DNA of 64,000 nucleotides from contig BAHV02000025.1 of NCBI GenBank assembly GCA_000508965.1, positions 5,177 to 69,176 of the forward strand, written 5' to 3'. The stretch is from Dielma sp000508965 (lineage in GTDB: Bacteria > Bacillota_I > Bacilli_A > Erysipelotrichales > Erysipelotrichaceae). Below are positions 18,958 through 26,584 of this stretch, one piece after another (the stretch's first letter is position 1; each line of letters begins with the position of its first letter). The notes under the pieces are model-generated. The model did no database searches. It saw nothing but the letters and a program-made list of their open reading frames with translations, and was not told where the DNA came from. Both the position numbers and the translations under genes were made by a program.

Positions 18958-20766
18958 CTAAACAATCATCTGAAAATACTCAGCGATGGGGCCCAAAGCC
19001 AGTGCCGGGAAGAAGCTTAACGCGCCAACCAGCAATACGACAAAGACCAGCAAGAATACAAACAGCGGACTGCATGTTGATAATGTACCGGCTGTAGCCG
19101 CAATCTTCTTTTTCTTAGCAAGACTGCCGGCAATCGCCAAAATACTGATGATGGGTAAAAATCTTGCGAACAGCATGACTAATCCTAAAGAAACATTAAG
19201 AAATACGGTATTGGCCGCAAAGCCAGCAAAGGCTGAACCATTATTGCCGCCGGCTGAAGAATATGCATACAGCAATTCAGAGAAGCCATGAGCGCCGCCG
19301 TTCGTTAAACTATCCATGACTGCCGGTACGCCGGCTGCAATGCCGCTGCCAACCAGAATACTAATCGGTGTTGCCAAACAAGCCAGCACTGCCCATTTCA
19401 TTTCATAGGGTTCTATCTTCTTCCCCAGATATTCAGGTGTACGGCCAACCATTAAGCCCGCGATAAACACGGCCAGAATTGCAAATGCCAGCATGCCGTA
19501 CAACCCACAGCCGACGCCGCCGAATATAACTTCGCCAAGCTGCATCTGAAGCATAGTCATCATACCGCCCAAGGGCGTATAACTATCATGCATCGAGTTG
19601 ACAGAACCGTTAGAAGCTGCCGTTGTGAAAGCTGCCCACGTTGAAGAACCAGCAATGCCAAACCGCGATTCTTTACCTTCCATATTACCGCCTGCCTGAT
19701 CAATACTGCTGATATCCACAATACCATTCTGCGCAAGCTGAGGTGTAGCAGTCTGTTCATTTACCGCGATAACGGCCCATGCCACTAACAGCATACTCAG
19801 CATAGCAATAAATATCGCTCGTCCCTGACGCTTATCCTTAATGCTTTGGCCAAAGGAGAAGCACAGCGCTGCGGGGATCAGCAAAATAGCAATTACCTCG
19901 GCTAGATTGCTTAAATAAGTTGGATTTTCAAGGGGATGCGCTGAATTAGTTCCCATATAACCGCCGCCGTTTGTACCCAGCTGTTTGATTGCAATCTGAC
20001 TCGCTGCCGGACCCATTGGAACAAATTGTTCAGTAACAATTTGAGCATCAACTTTCTGACCCTTGGCATATACTTCACCGTTTACAATTTCAATATCCAT
20101 CAGGATCGTTCCGTCTTCGCTGACAGCAACAGGTTCAACCAATGATACGGCCGCCCCCGGCTTTAAATTTTGAATAACTCCCTGTGATACAAGCAGCAGT
20201 GAAAGCACTAGACTCAGCGGCATTAAAATATAGAGGACACTCCTTGTCAGATCAACCCAGAAATTACCTAACGTATTCGCATCCGTCTTTAAGAAACCAC
20301 GAATCAGCGCATATAGTACCGCAAGCCCAGTACCGGCTGACACAAAGTTTTGAACCGTCAGCCCTAATGCCTGAGACAGATAACTCAATTGTGACTCACC
20401 GCTGTATGCCTGCCAGTTCGTATTGGTTACAAAGCTGACCGCCGTATTAAACGACAGATCCCACGACAAACCTGTAAATCCTTCTGGATTGCCAAGCAAT
20501 ACACCCTGAAGCATCAGCAATAGAAACAATAATACAAAACCAAATAATGAGAAGAGAATAACACTGATCAGATATTGTTTCCAATCCATTGTCTGTGTAT
20601 CATCTATTCTTAAAAGCTTATAAATTAATTTCTCGCATGGCTTCAGAAGCCTTGAAAGAAATACATGCTTGCCATCCATAACACGGCTGATGTAACCGCC
20701 TAATGGCACTGCCAATACAAGTAAGACAAGCAAATATGGCAGATATTGCATTAACATCTCAATCAT
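18958..20766 (-). CDS. kdpA: KdpA, potassium-binding channel-like subunit
   Basis: 602 residues with about ten membrane helices. Selectivity-filter-like glycine motifs of the KdpA pore repeats are visible (SAGTGLAV, GTNGGGYMGTNSAHP, TTAASNGSVNSM, SAGGNNGSAFAGF). It belongs to the Trk/Ktr/HKT superfamily and provides the K+ pathway. The start overlaps kdpF by 8 bases. An extracytoplasmic segment of roughly 60 residues (EPVAVSEDGTIL... to ...TEQFVPMG) is longer than I expect from Escherichia coli KdpA. Confidence 0.96.
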   Translation of the reverse strand: MIEMLMQYLPYLLVLLVLAVPLGGYISRVMDGKHVFLSRLLKPCEKLIYKLLRIDDTQTMDWKQYLISVILFSLFGFVLLFLLLMLQGVLLGNPEGFTGLSWDLSFNTAVSFVTNTNWQAYSGESQLSYLSQALGLTVQNFVSAGTGLAVLYALIRGFLKTDANTLGNFWVDLTRSVLYILMPLSLVLSLLLVSQGVIQNLKPGAAVSLVEPVAVSEDGTILMDIEIVNGEVYAKGQKVDAQIVTEQFVPMGPAASQIAIKQLGTNGGGYMGTNSAHPLENPTYLSNLAEVIAILLIPAALCFSFGQSIKDKRQGRAIFIAMLSMLLVAWAVIAVNEQTATPQLAQNGIVDISSIDQAGGNMEGKESRFGIAGSSTWAAFTTAASNGSVNSMHDSYTPLGGMMTMLQMQLGEVIFGGVGCGLYGMLAFAILAVFIAGLMVGRTPEYLGKKIEPYEMKWAVLACLATPISILVGSGIAAGVPAVMDSLTNGGAHGFSELLYAYSSAGGNNGSAFAGFAANTVFLNVSLGLVMLFARFLPIISILAIAGSLAKKKKIAATAGTLSTCSPLFVFLLVFVVLLVGALSFFPALALGPIAEYFQMIV

Positions 20767-20851
20767 GGTTATCCCCCCTCATCAATAAAACAATATAGTA
20801 AATAAGCATGAGCAGGGCACATAACCCAATCCCTAGTATGATTAAATTCAT
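20759..20851 (-). CDS. kdpF: KdpF, 30-residue membrane peptide of the Kdp complex
   Basis: Small gene that automatic calling can miss. It encodes MNLIILGIGLCALLMLIYYI... ending RGDNHD, a single hydrophobic helix, and its stop overlaps the start of kdpA by 8 bases. AGGAGGAAATAAAG precedes the ATG. Size, hydrophobic profile and location directly before kdpA match KdpF, which stabilises KdpFABC. Confidence 0.88.
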   Translation of the reverse strand: MNLIILGIGLCALLMLIYYIVLLMRGDNHD

Positions 20852-20898
20852 CTTTATTTCCTCCTGCATAAATACAATAACATTTAAAGAATTAGGAT

Positions 20899-20938
20899 GG
20901 TGTTAGGGTTAAAAGCACCGGCATTAAGATTTCGTTAA
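20899..20938 (-). promoter_or_regulatory. Candidate KdpE-type direct repeats before kdpF
   Basis: Reading the minus strand, TTAACG (20938-20933) and TTAATG (20927-20922) are spaced 11 bp, the OmpR-family helical period. They are followed by TTAACC (20912-20907) and TAACACC (20905-20899). This fits an OmpR-type operator, but the third and fourth copies are out of register. No cyclic-di-AMP riboswitch (ydaO motif) was recognised in this leader. Confidence 0.35.
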
Positions 20939-20939
20939 G

Positions 20940-20968
20940 AAAAAAAGTCATTGGCAGCAGCCAATAAC
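20940..20968 (-). terminator. Intrinsic terminator (possible leader attenuator) upstream of kdpF
   Basis: Minus-strand GTTATTGGC (20968-20960) pairs with GCCAATGAC (20955-20947) over a TGCT loop, followed by seven T. It lies 89 bases before kdpF and after another terminator at 21043-21071 with very similar sequence, so it is either a duplicated backup terminator for the opp transcript or part of a kdp leader. Confidence 0.75.
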
Positions 20969-21042
20969 TTAGTTATTTTTATATATGATTTATATGAAAT
21001 ATGCATATCTACCGATTTTATCAAGTTATGCTTTTAGAACAG

Positions 21043-21071
21043 AAAAAAAGTCACTGACAATAGCCAGTGAC
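21043..21071 (-). terminator. Intrinsic terminator of the opp operon
   Basis: Minus-strand GTCACTG (21071-21065) pairs with CAGTGAC (21056-21050) and is followed by seven T. It comes directly after the 65-residue gene that ends the opp transcript. Confidence 0.88.
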
Positions 21072-21078
21072 TCATTAA

Positions 21079-21276
21079 CTATCTAAGAAATAACAGCCAG
21101 ACAATGAAATAGATACCACCAAGAATGACAAGAATAACGGGAACAAACGTAACGAAAGCGGCAATAAACATTGCAATACCGTCATGCTTATCAAACTCCA
21201 CATCTTTAAACTTACCTTTTAATTCTTCATCCCTATCCCCAAGCTGTTTTTTATATTCCTTAAAATTTTTACTCAT
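21079..21276 (-). CDS. 65-residue single-pass membrane protein coupled to oppF
   Basis: Not recognised as a named family. The first ~35 residues are charged and helical (KEYKKQLGDRDEELKGKF), followed by one membrane helix (about 36-62: AMFIAAFVTFVPVILVILGG...). Its ATG overlaps the oppF stop (TAATG), so it is translated by coupling with the transporter ATPase. A cytosolic charged helix plus membrane anchor next to a transporter suggests a small accessory subunit, but no direct evidence exists. Confidence 0.75.
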   Translation of the reverse strand: MSKNFKEYKKQLGDRDEELKGKFKDVEFDKHDGIAMFIAAFVTFVPVILVILGGIYFIVWLLFLR

Positions 21277-22679
21277 TATTCATTATTATCCAGAAGATGA
21301 CAAGCTACCCAATGTTCCGGTTCAACTTCACGCCATCTTGGGCACTCAGCCTTACAGATATCCATCGCATGCTTACATCTTGTATGGAATTTACAGCCCG
21401 CCGGAGGGTTGACAGGACTTGGAATATCCCCTTCAAGTATAGCCAATTCTTTGCTGTCTGGTTCCGTAGTCGGAATTGCTTCCAGCAAAGCAATTGTATA
21501 TGGGTGCTTAGGATTTTTGAAAATGCGTTCTGACGGCGCGCTTTCAACCATATTACCCAGATACATTACGCCGATACGATCAGAAATGTATTTAACAACA
21601 CTTAAATCGTGGGAAATAAATAAATAAGTCAAATCTTCTTTTTCTTTTAAGTCTTGCAGCAGATTGATTACCTGTGACTGAATCGAAACGTCAAGCGCTG
21701 ATACAGCCTCATCACAGACAATGAACTTAGGATTCAAAGCAAGCGCACGGGCAATACCGATACGCTGTCTCTGACCGCCTGAGAACTGGTGAGGATAGCG
21801 GTGAATAAAGTATTTATCCAAACCGCATTTTTCCATGATGTCAATAATGTAATCTTCAAGCTCCTGAGAACCTTTTTTAAATTTCTTATGGGCAACCAGT
21901 GCTTCGGAAATGATTTGTCCTACCGTCATACGAGGATTCAATGAAGAATATGGATCCTGGAAAATGATCTGTAAGTCCTGACGAAGCACACGGCCTTCTT
22001 CACGGGTAAGCATGCCAAGGTCGATGCCCTGATCCCATAACGACTCAGCTTTATCAAAGCCCTCATGAGACTTGCATGCTTCCTTCAGCTTATCCAGCTT
22101 AGCACGGCAGTCAGCCTGCTTCTTTTCTGCTGCTTCATAAGCAGTGCGGCTGGCTGTATTATTCACATCCAATGCCGCCGCAAGCTTAGCGACTTCACAG
22201 CCAGCATGATATTCTTCCAGCAATGCGTCGCCAGCCGCTTTTAAATCAGAGGCATAGAACAAACCACCGGTTAACCGAGCAATTTGATGGAATATACGAT
22301 CAGCATCATCAGCCGGGAAGTTATTTACTGAATTTGTATTAGTCTTAGCCTTCTCCACAGCCTTCTTGTACTTAGCCATCTCTTTATCAAGATCTTTAAG
22401 TACTCTTTCCACATACTTCGGTTGATATTCATAAATCGTACGGCCATAATAAACCGTATTTCCTTGAGTCTGAGGATAAAGCTGAAGGATGACACGGCCA
22501 AGCGTTGACTTACCGCAGCCTGACTCACCAACTAAACCATAGGTTTCACCCTTATTGATATGAATTGAAATACCATCATTAGCCTTTACATATAGCTGTT
22601 CCTTTTGAAACCAAGAAGACTTTTTAACGGGAAAATATTGTTTAAGATTAGTTACTTCAATCAATTTTTCTTTAGCCAT
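21276..22679 (-). CDS. oppF: OppF oligopeptide ABC ATPase with ~140-residue helical insertion
   Basis: 467 residues against about 310-330 for usual OppF. Walker A GESGCGKST (51-59), Q-loop FQDPYSSLNPR (240-250), signature FSGGQRQRIGIARA (299-311), Walker B FIVCDEAVSALD (319-330) and H-loop His357 are all intact. Between Walker A and Q-loop, residues about 86-228 are an extra charged, Ala/Lys/Glu-rich helical region with probable coiled coil (VERVLKDLDKEMAKYKKAVE; EAAEKKQADCRAKLDKLKE). The C-terminus has the four-Cys OppD/OppF tail (CKFHTRCKHAMDICKAEC). It energises peptide import with OppD. ATG overlaps the oppD stop by one base. Confidence 0.93.
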   Translation of the reverse strand: MAKEKLIEVTNLKQYFPVKKSSWFQKEQLYVKANDGISIHINKGETYGLVGESGCGKSTLGRVILQLYPQTQGNTVYYGRTIYEYQPKYVERVLKDLDKEMAKYKKAVEKAKTNTNSVNNFPADDADRIFHQIARLTGGLFYASDLKAAGDALLEEYHAGCEVAKLAAALDVNNTASRTAYEAAEKKQADCRAKLDKLKEACKSHEGFDKAESLWDQGIDLGMLTREEGRVLRQDLQIIFQDPYSSLNPRMTVGQIISEALVAHKKFKKGSQELEDYIIDIMEKCGLDKYFIHRYPHQFSGGQRQRIGIARALALNPKFIVCDEAVSALDVSIQSQVINLLQDLKEKEDLTYLFISHDLSVVKYISDRIGVMYLGNMVESAPSERIFKNPKHPYTIALLEAIPTTEPDSKELAILEGDIPSPVNPPAGCKFHTRCKHAMDICKAECPRWREVEPEHWVACHLLDNNE

Positions 22680-23662
22680 TATTTTTCCCCCCTCTTTACC
22701 GGATAGAAGCAGCGGATGCTGTGATTTTCTCCTACCTTTACCAAATCAGGTTCTTCCTTACGGCATTTGTCACACGCATACTTGCAGCGCGGCGCAAATT
22801 TACAGCCTTCAGGCAGTGCCAATGGATGCGGAACGGAGCCTGGAATTGCATCCAGACGTTCGGTACGTTCAGAGTTAAGACGTGGAATTGAAGTCAGCAG
22901 ACCCTCGGTATAAGGATGCAGATATTCAGAACCACGGAAAATATTTTCAACCGGTGCAGATTCAACAACCTGTCCGCAATACATAACTGCAACATCATCA
23001 GCCATTTGGTTGATAACACCTAAGTCATGAGTAATGAACATGATCGATGTACCCAGCTCATGCTTCAGATCATTCATCAAACGCAGTATTTGTGCCTGAA
23101 TCGTTACGTCAAGCGCTGTTGTCGGCTCATCGGCAATCAGCAGCTTCGGCCGGCAGGCAAGTGCCATAGCGATCATTACACGCTGGCGCATACCGCCTGA
23201 CAGCTGGAATGGATAGCTTTTGTTTACCTGTACTGGATTCGCAATCTTAACCTGCTGAAGCATTTCAATACTGCGCTTCTCAGCTTCTTTTTTGCTGAGC
23301 TTCTGATGCAGCATCAAAACCTCACTGATCTGACGGTTGACCGTAAAAATCGGATTTAATGAGGTCATCGGTTCCTGGAAAATGATAGAAATATCATTTC
23401 CGCGGATATGACTCATCTGCTGTGCATTCAGATCAGAAATCTTCTTGCCGTCAAAATAAATTTCACCGGAATATATTTTCTGATTTTGTTCGAATAATTT
23501 TAAAATACTCATTGCTGTCTGGCTCTTACCTGAACCTGACTCACCAACTACACCTAATGTACGTCCTTCTTCGATGGTTAATGAAACACCATTAACGGCC
23601 TTGATCAATCCGCGCTTGGTATCAAAATACGTATGTAGATCTTTAATTTCTAATAAACTCAT
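22679..23662 (-). CDS. oppD: OppD oligopeptide ABC ATPase
   Basis: 327 residues, normal length. Walker A GESGSGKSQTAM, Q-loop FQEPMTSLNP, signature LSGGMRQRVMIAMAL, Walker B LLIADEPTTALD, His of ITHDLG; C-terminal four-Cys segment (CKFAPRCKYACDKC). Pairs with OppF on the cytosolic face of OppB/OppC. AGGTG ribosome site; 9 bases after oppC. Unlike OppF it has no insertion. Confidence 0.95.
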   Translation of the reverse strand: MSLLEIKDLHTYFDTKRGLIKAVNGVSLTIEEGRTLGVVGESGSGKSQTAMSILKLFEQNQKIYSGEIYFDGKKISDLNAQQMSHIRGNDISIIFQEPMTSLNPIFTVNRQISEVLMLHQKLSKKEAEKRSIEMLQQVKIANPVQVNKSYPFQLSGGMRQRVMIAMALACRPKLLIADEPTTALDVTIQAQILRLMNDLKHELGTSIMFITHDLGVINQMADDVAVMYCGQVVESAPVENIFRGSEYLHPYTEGLLTSIPRLNSERTERLDAIPGSVPHPLALPEGCKFAPRCKYACDKCRKEEPDLVKVGENHSIRCFYPVKRGEK

Positions 23663-23671
23663 GATTTACAC

Positions 23672-25522
23672 CTACTTTTCATTAGCCTTTGGATCAAGGG
23701 CAGAACGCAGACCATCACCAATCAAGTTGATAGAGAAGGCAGCGATAAAGATACAAAGAGCCGGTAAGATCCACTGCCACCAGTAGAGCTCGATAACCGT
23801 CATCTTCTGTGCATTCGTCAGCATATTACCCCAAGAAGGCATAGGCGGCTGAACACCGAATCCCAAGAAGGACAATGCAGATTCAGTCAGCATGTTAGAA
23901 GCATAACTCAATGTAATATTAACAATACAAATATTTAAAACGTTTGGCAGGATGTGACGTACCATGATGCCGGCTTCTTTAATACCAAGAGCACGGGCAG
24001 CCAGTACGAAATCTTTTTCACGTTCAATAAGAATCTGACCACGAATCAAACGTGCCAGGCCCGGCCATGAAATACATCCAAGAATAAACATAATCAAATA
24101 CATTTTCTGATCACTGGTCATATCCGTCGATAAGAATGCGGATAATGTGATAACCAATGGCATAAATGGAATTGAAGAAATAATTTCTGTCAGACGCATC
24201 ATCAGGTTATCAACCCAGCCGCCTTTAAAACCAGAAACCATGCCGACGATGATACCGATAACACCCTGAATCAAGCAGGCGATGAAACCTACGATTAAGG
24301 TTACCTTACCGCCGTGGATTAAACGCGTCAGCAGGTCACGGCCCTGTTCATCGGTACCTAACGTATAACCGTCATTACCCCATGCCGCTACTTTGCCATT
24401 TTCCTGCAACGCATATACCTGGAAGTAATCGCCATAGATCGCTGTCGCTTTTAAATTTGACGGAACATTCTGTTCACCCAAATCATTTGTACCCCAAGTA
24501 TAAACCGTACCGCTTTCGCCAAGTGCGTAGAAGCTGTTCTTACCACTTTGAATTTCTACAATCTTTTCATCAATTTCAGGCATTTCCAGACAATGCTTAT
24601 CACGGGAACCCCAAACATGCAGTTTACCCTGATCATCTAATACAAGACCATTACGGAATGAAATAGCGATTTGCGTTGCCTTTACTGAACCATCTTTTAA
24701 TTCTTCCGGCACTGCGGAAAAGTCATTACCCGCAACACCTAATGTACCTACTGTACCATCATCAAGAAGCAGCAGCATGTTATAGCTTGAACCCTTCATA
24801 TCGACAATACGGCCTTGGTACTCTTCCGGGATGATATCCAATTTACTGGATAAGACACTGCCCCAGATATACAAATTTCCCTTTTTGGTCAAGACAGCAG
24901 AATATTGCTCACCAGCAAAAATATCCTGAATCTTTTCCATTTCAAATAAACCCTTCATTTCAACAGGCACTTCGCCCTGATTGAAGTTGTTGTAACCCCA
25001 GGCATAAAGCTTTCCAGTATCTGACAGTGCCAGTACATGCTTATCACCAATCGAAATTTTCTCAATTTTACGTGATTTTACATCATCAGGGATATTCAGG
25101 CTTCCTTCCTGATCAATACCCCATCCGTATAAATTACCTTCGTTAGACAAACCAATTGAGAAAGTGATACCGGAACGAATATCCTTAACCCCTTCCTTGA
25201 CAAGCTGATCACTTACGCTCAAATAACCCTTACCAGGCTGAACGTTCTTAATGACCGCCTCAGTATTTAAAGCATCCATCGGGAACATAATTGATCCGAT
25301 GAAAGAGAAACACAGGATTGCAACAAATCCAATCAATCCAATACGTGCTAATTTATCATTAATAAAATTCTTCCAAACAACTTTAGTTGGCGAAGTAATC
25401 GCTTCTTCCTCCAACACGCTTAACCCATTCATGCTTTTTCTTGCTTTAGGCGAGAATAAACCAGCAAACATTGACGTGAAAGAGCTCAGCATTCTTGAAA
25501 ATATATTTTTCTTTTTATCCAT
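23672..25522 (-). CDS. oppC: OppC permease with inserted seven-repeat RCC1/BLIP-II-like beta-propeller
   Basis: 616 residues; ordinary OppC is about 300. Residues 1-50 cytosolic, membrane helix 1 at about 60-80, then a ~275-residue insert (about 112-388), then the normal permease starting at GTDEQGRDLLTRLIHG (389-404), with the EAA loop around REKDFVLAARALGIKEAGI (501-519). The insert holds seven repeats of the RCC1 pattern: GNLYGWG, GKLYAWG, GNLYIWG, GTVGTLG, GKLHVWG, GTVYTWG and GKVAAWG, each preceded by a G/S-x-x-x-x-x-A/V-L strand. Seven blades close a propeller as in RCC1 and BLIP-II. Topology places it outside the cell between helices 1 and 2, near where OppA docks. Function of the insert is unknown. 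Confidence 0.93.
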   Translation of the reverse strand: MDKKKNIFSRMLSSFTSMFAGLFSPKARKSMNGLSVLEEEAITSPTKVVWKNFINDKLARIGLIGFVAILCFSFIGSIMFPMDALNTEAVIKNVQPGKGYLSVSDQLVKEGVKDIRSGITFSIGLSNEGNLYGWGIDQEGSLNIPDDVKSRKIEKISIGDKHVLALSDTGKLYAWGYNNFNQGEVPVEMKGLFEMEKIQDIFAGEQYSAVLTKKGNLYIWGSVLSSKLDIIPEEYQGRIVDMKGSSYNMLLLLDDGTVGTLGVAGNDFSAVPEELKDGSVKATQIAISFRNGLVLDDQGKLHVWGSRDKHCLEMPEIDEKIVEIQSGKNSFYALGESGTVYTWGTNDLGEQNVPSNLKATAIYGDYFQVYALQENGKVAAWGNDGYTLGTDEQGRDLLTRLIHGGKVTLIVGFIACLIQGVIGIIVGMVSGFKGGWVDNLMMRLTEIISSIPFMPLVITLSAFLSTDMTSDQKMYLIMFILGCISWPGLARLIRGQILIEREKDFVLAARALGIKEAGIMVRHILPNVLNICIVNITLSYASNMLTESALSFLGFGVQPPMPSWGNMLTNAQKMTVIELYWWQWILPALCIFIAAFSINLIGDGLRSALDPKANEK

Positions 25523-25534
25523 ATTTTGCTCTCC

Positions 25535-26491
25535 TTAATCAAGTTTGATACGTGGGTCTACAAGCGCGTAAGCTAAGTCGCAGACAAAATTCGACACTAA
25601 ATAAATAATTGCATAGAACATATTCAAAGCGATAACCGTCATTGAATCACGACGATTCAGCGCCGTTACAAGGACACGGCCAAGACCATTCCATGAGAAG
25701 ATCTGTTCCGCTACCATTGAACCTGAGAATAATGCGCCAATTTGAGCGATAACTACCGTAATGATAGGAATCAAGGCATTACGAAAAGCATGCGAATAGA
25801 TGACTACCTTTTCGCTCAAACCTTTTGAACGTGCTGTACGAATATAATCCTGACTCAAAGCGTCAAGCATGGCGTTGCGCACATAACGAATCGTTCCGGC
25901 CAAACTCATGATTGTTAAGGTGGCGACCGGCAATACTAAATAACGTGCCCAAGCCACTAAATCAGTAAGATCGGTTGGCATACCATTTGACGGCACCCAT
26001 TTTAATTTAAATGCGAAAATCGAAATTAAACATAAACCAATAAAGAATGACGGCATACTCATACCGATCAGCGAGAATACCTGCCAGAACTGATCAATAA
26101 ATTTCCCTCGTTTAATCGCCGACCATATTCCGGCAAAAATAGAGATTGTCAGTGAAAATAACAAAACAAAACCATTCAAAATTACAGTGTTCTTCAATGG
26201 CTCAGCTAAAACATCTTTAACTGGCTTGTTATATGTAGTAGAGTAACCAAGTTCACCTTGAGCGATATTCCTCACCCAGTTAACATATTGCACAGGTACT
26301 GGTTTGTCCAGCCCCAAATTTTCTTCAATCGCAGCATATACGAGTTCGTATTGATCAGGACGCGTATTTGTTGGAATCATCATCGCAACTGGATCACCAG
26401 GCATTAATTTGTTCAATCCGAACAGTACAATGGATATCGCAAATATTACCGGGATCAGCGAGAAAATTCTCTTGATTGAGTACTTTATCAT
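25535..26491 (-). CDS. oppB: OppB oligopeptide ABC permease
   Basis: 318 residues, six membrane helices. N-terminal PGDP motif (KLMPGDPVAMM), then the permease domain with the EAA loop QDYIRTARSKGLSEKVVIYSH. Start at 26491 (MIKYSIKR) follows AAAGGAGGAGCAAC; an in-frame ATG at 26524 lacks a site. Forms the channel with OppC. Confidence 0.95.
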   Translation of the reverse strand: MIKYSIKRIFSLIPVIFAISIVLFGLNKLMPGDPVAMMIPTNTRPDQYELVYAAIEENLGLDKPVPVQYVNWVRNIAQGELGYSTTYNKPVKDVLAEPLKNTVILNGFVLLFSLTISIFAGIWSAIKRGKFIDQFWQVFSLIGMSMPSFFIGLCLISIFAFKLKWVPSNGMPTDLTDLVAWARYLVLPVATLTIMSLAGTIRYVRNAMLDALSQDYIRTARSKGLSEKVVIYSHAFRNALIPIITVVIAQIGALFSGSMVAEQIFSWNGLGRVLVTALNRRDSMTVIALNMFYAIIYLVSNFVCDLAYALVDPRIKLD

Positions 26492-26525
26492 GTTGCTCCT
26501 CCTTTCAAGCAATAACAGCAACAAA

Positions 26526-26553
26526 GAAGATAGTAAATTTCTCTACTATCTTC
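26526..26553 (-). terminator. Stem-loop between oppA and oppB (leaky terminator or mRNA stabiliser)
   Basis: GAAGATAGTA and TACTATCTTC are perfect 10-bp inverted copies around an 8-base loop; on the minus strand a TTTGTTG tail follows. Such a structure after a binding-protein gene commonly lowers downstream permease expression relative to the binding protein. Confidence 0.6.
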
Positions 26554-26584
26554 TCTGCATAAACTTAACTTTTATTTTTTAAGA

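Noticed and set aside
20852..21042. Cyclic-di-AMP (ydaO) riboswitch in front of kdp
   Set aside because: The space between the two terminators is too short and lacks the conserved ydaO core; only terminators and possible KdpE repeats are seen.
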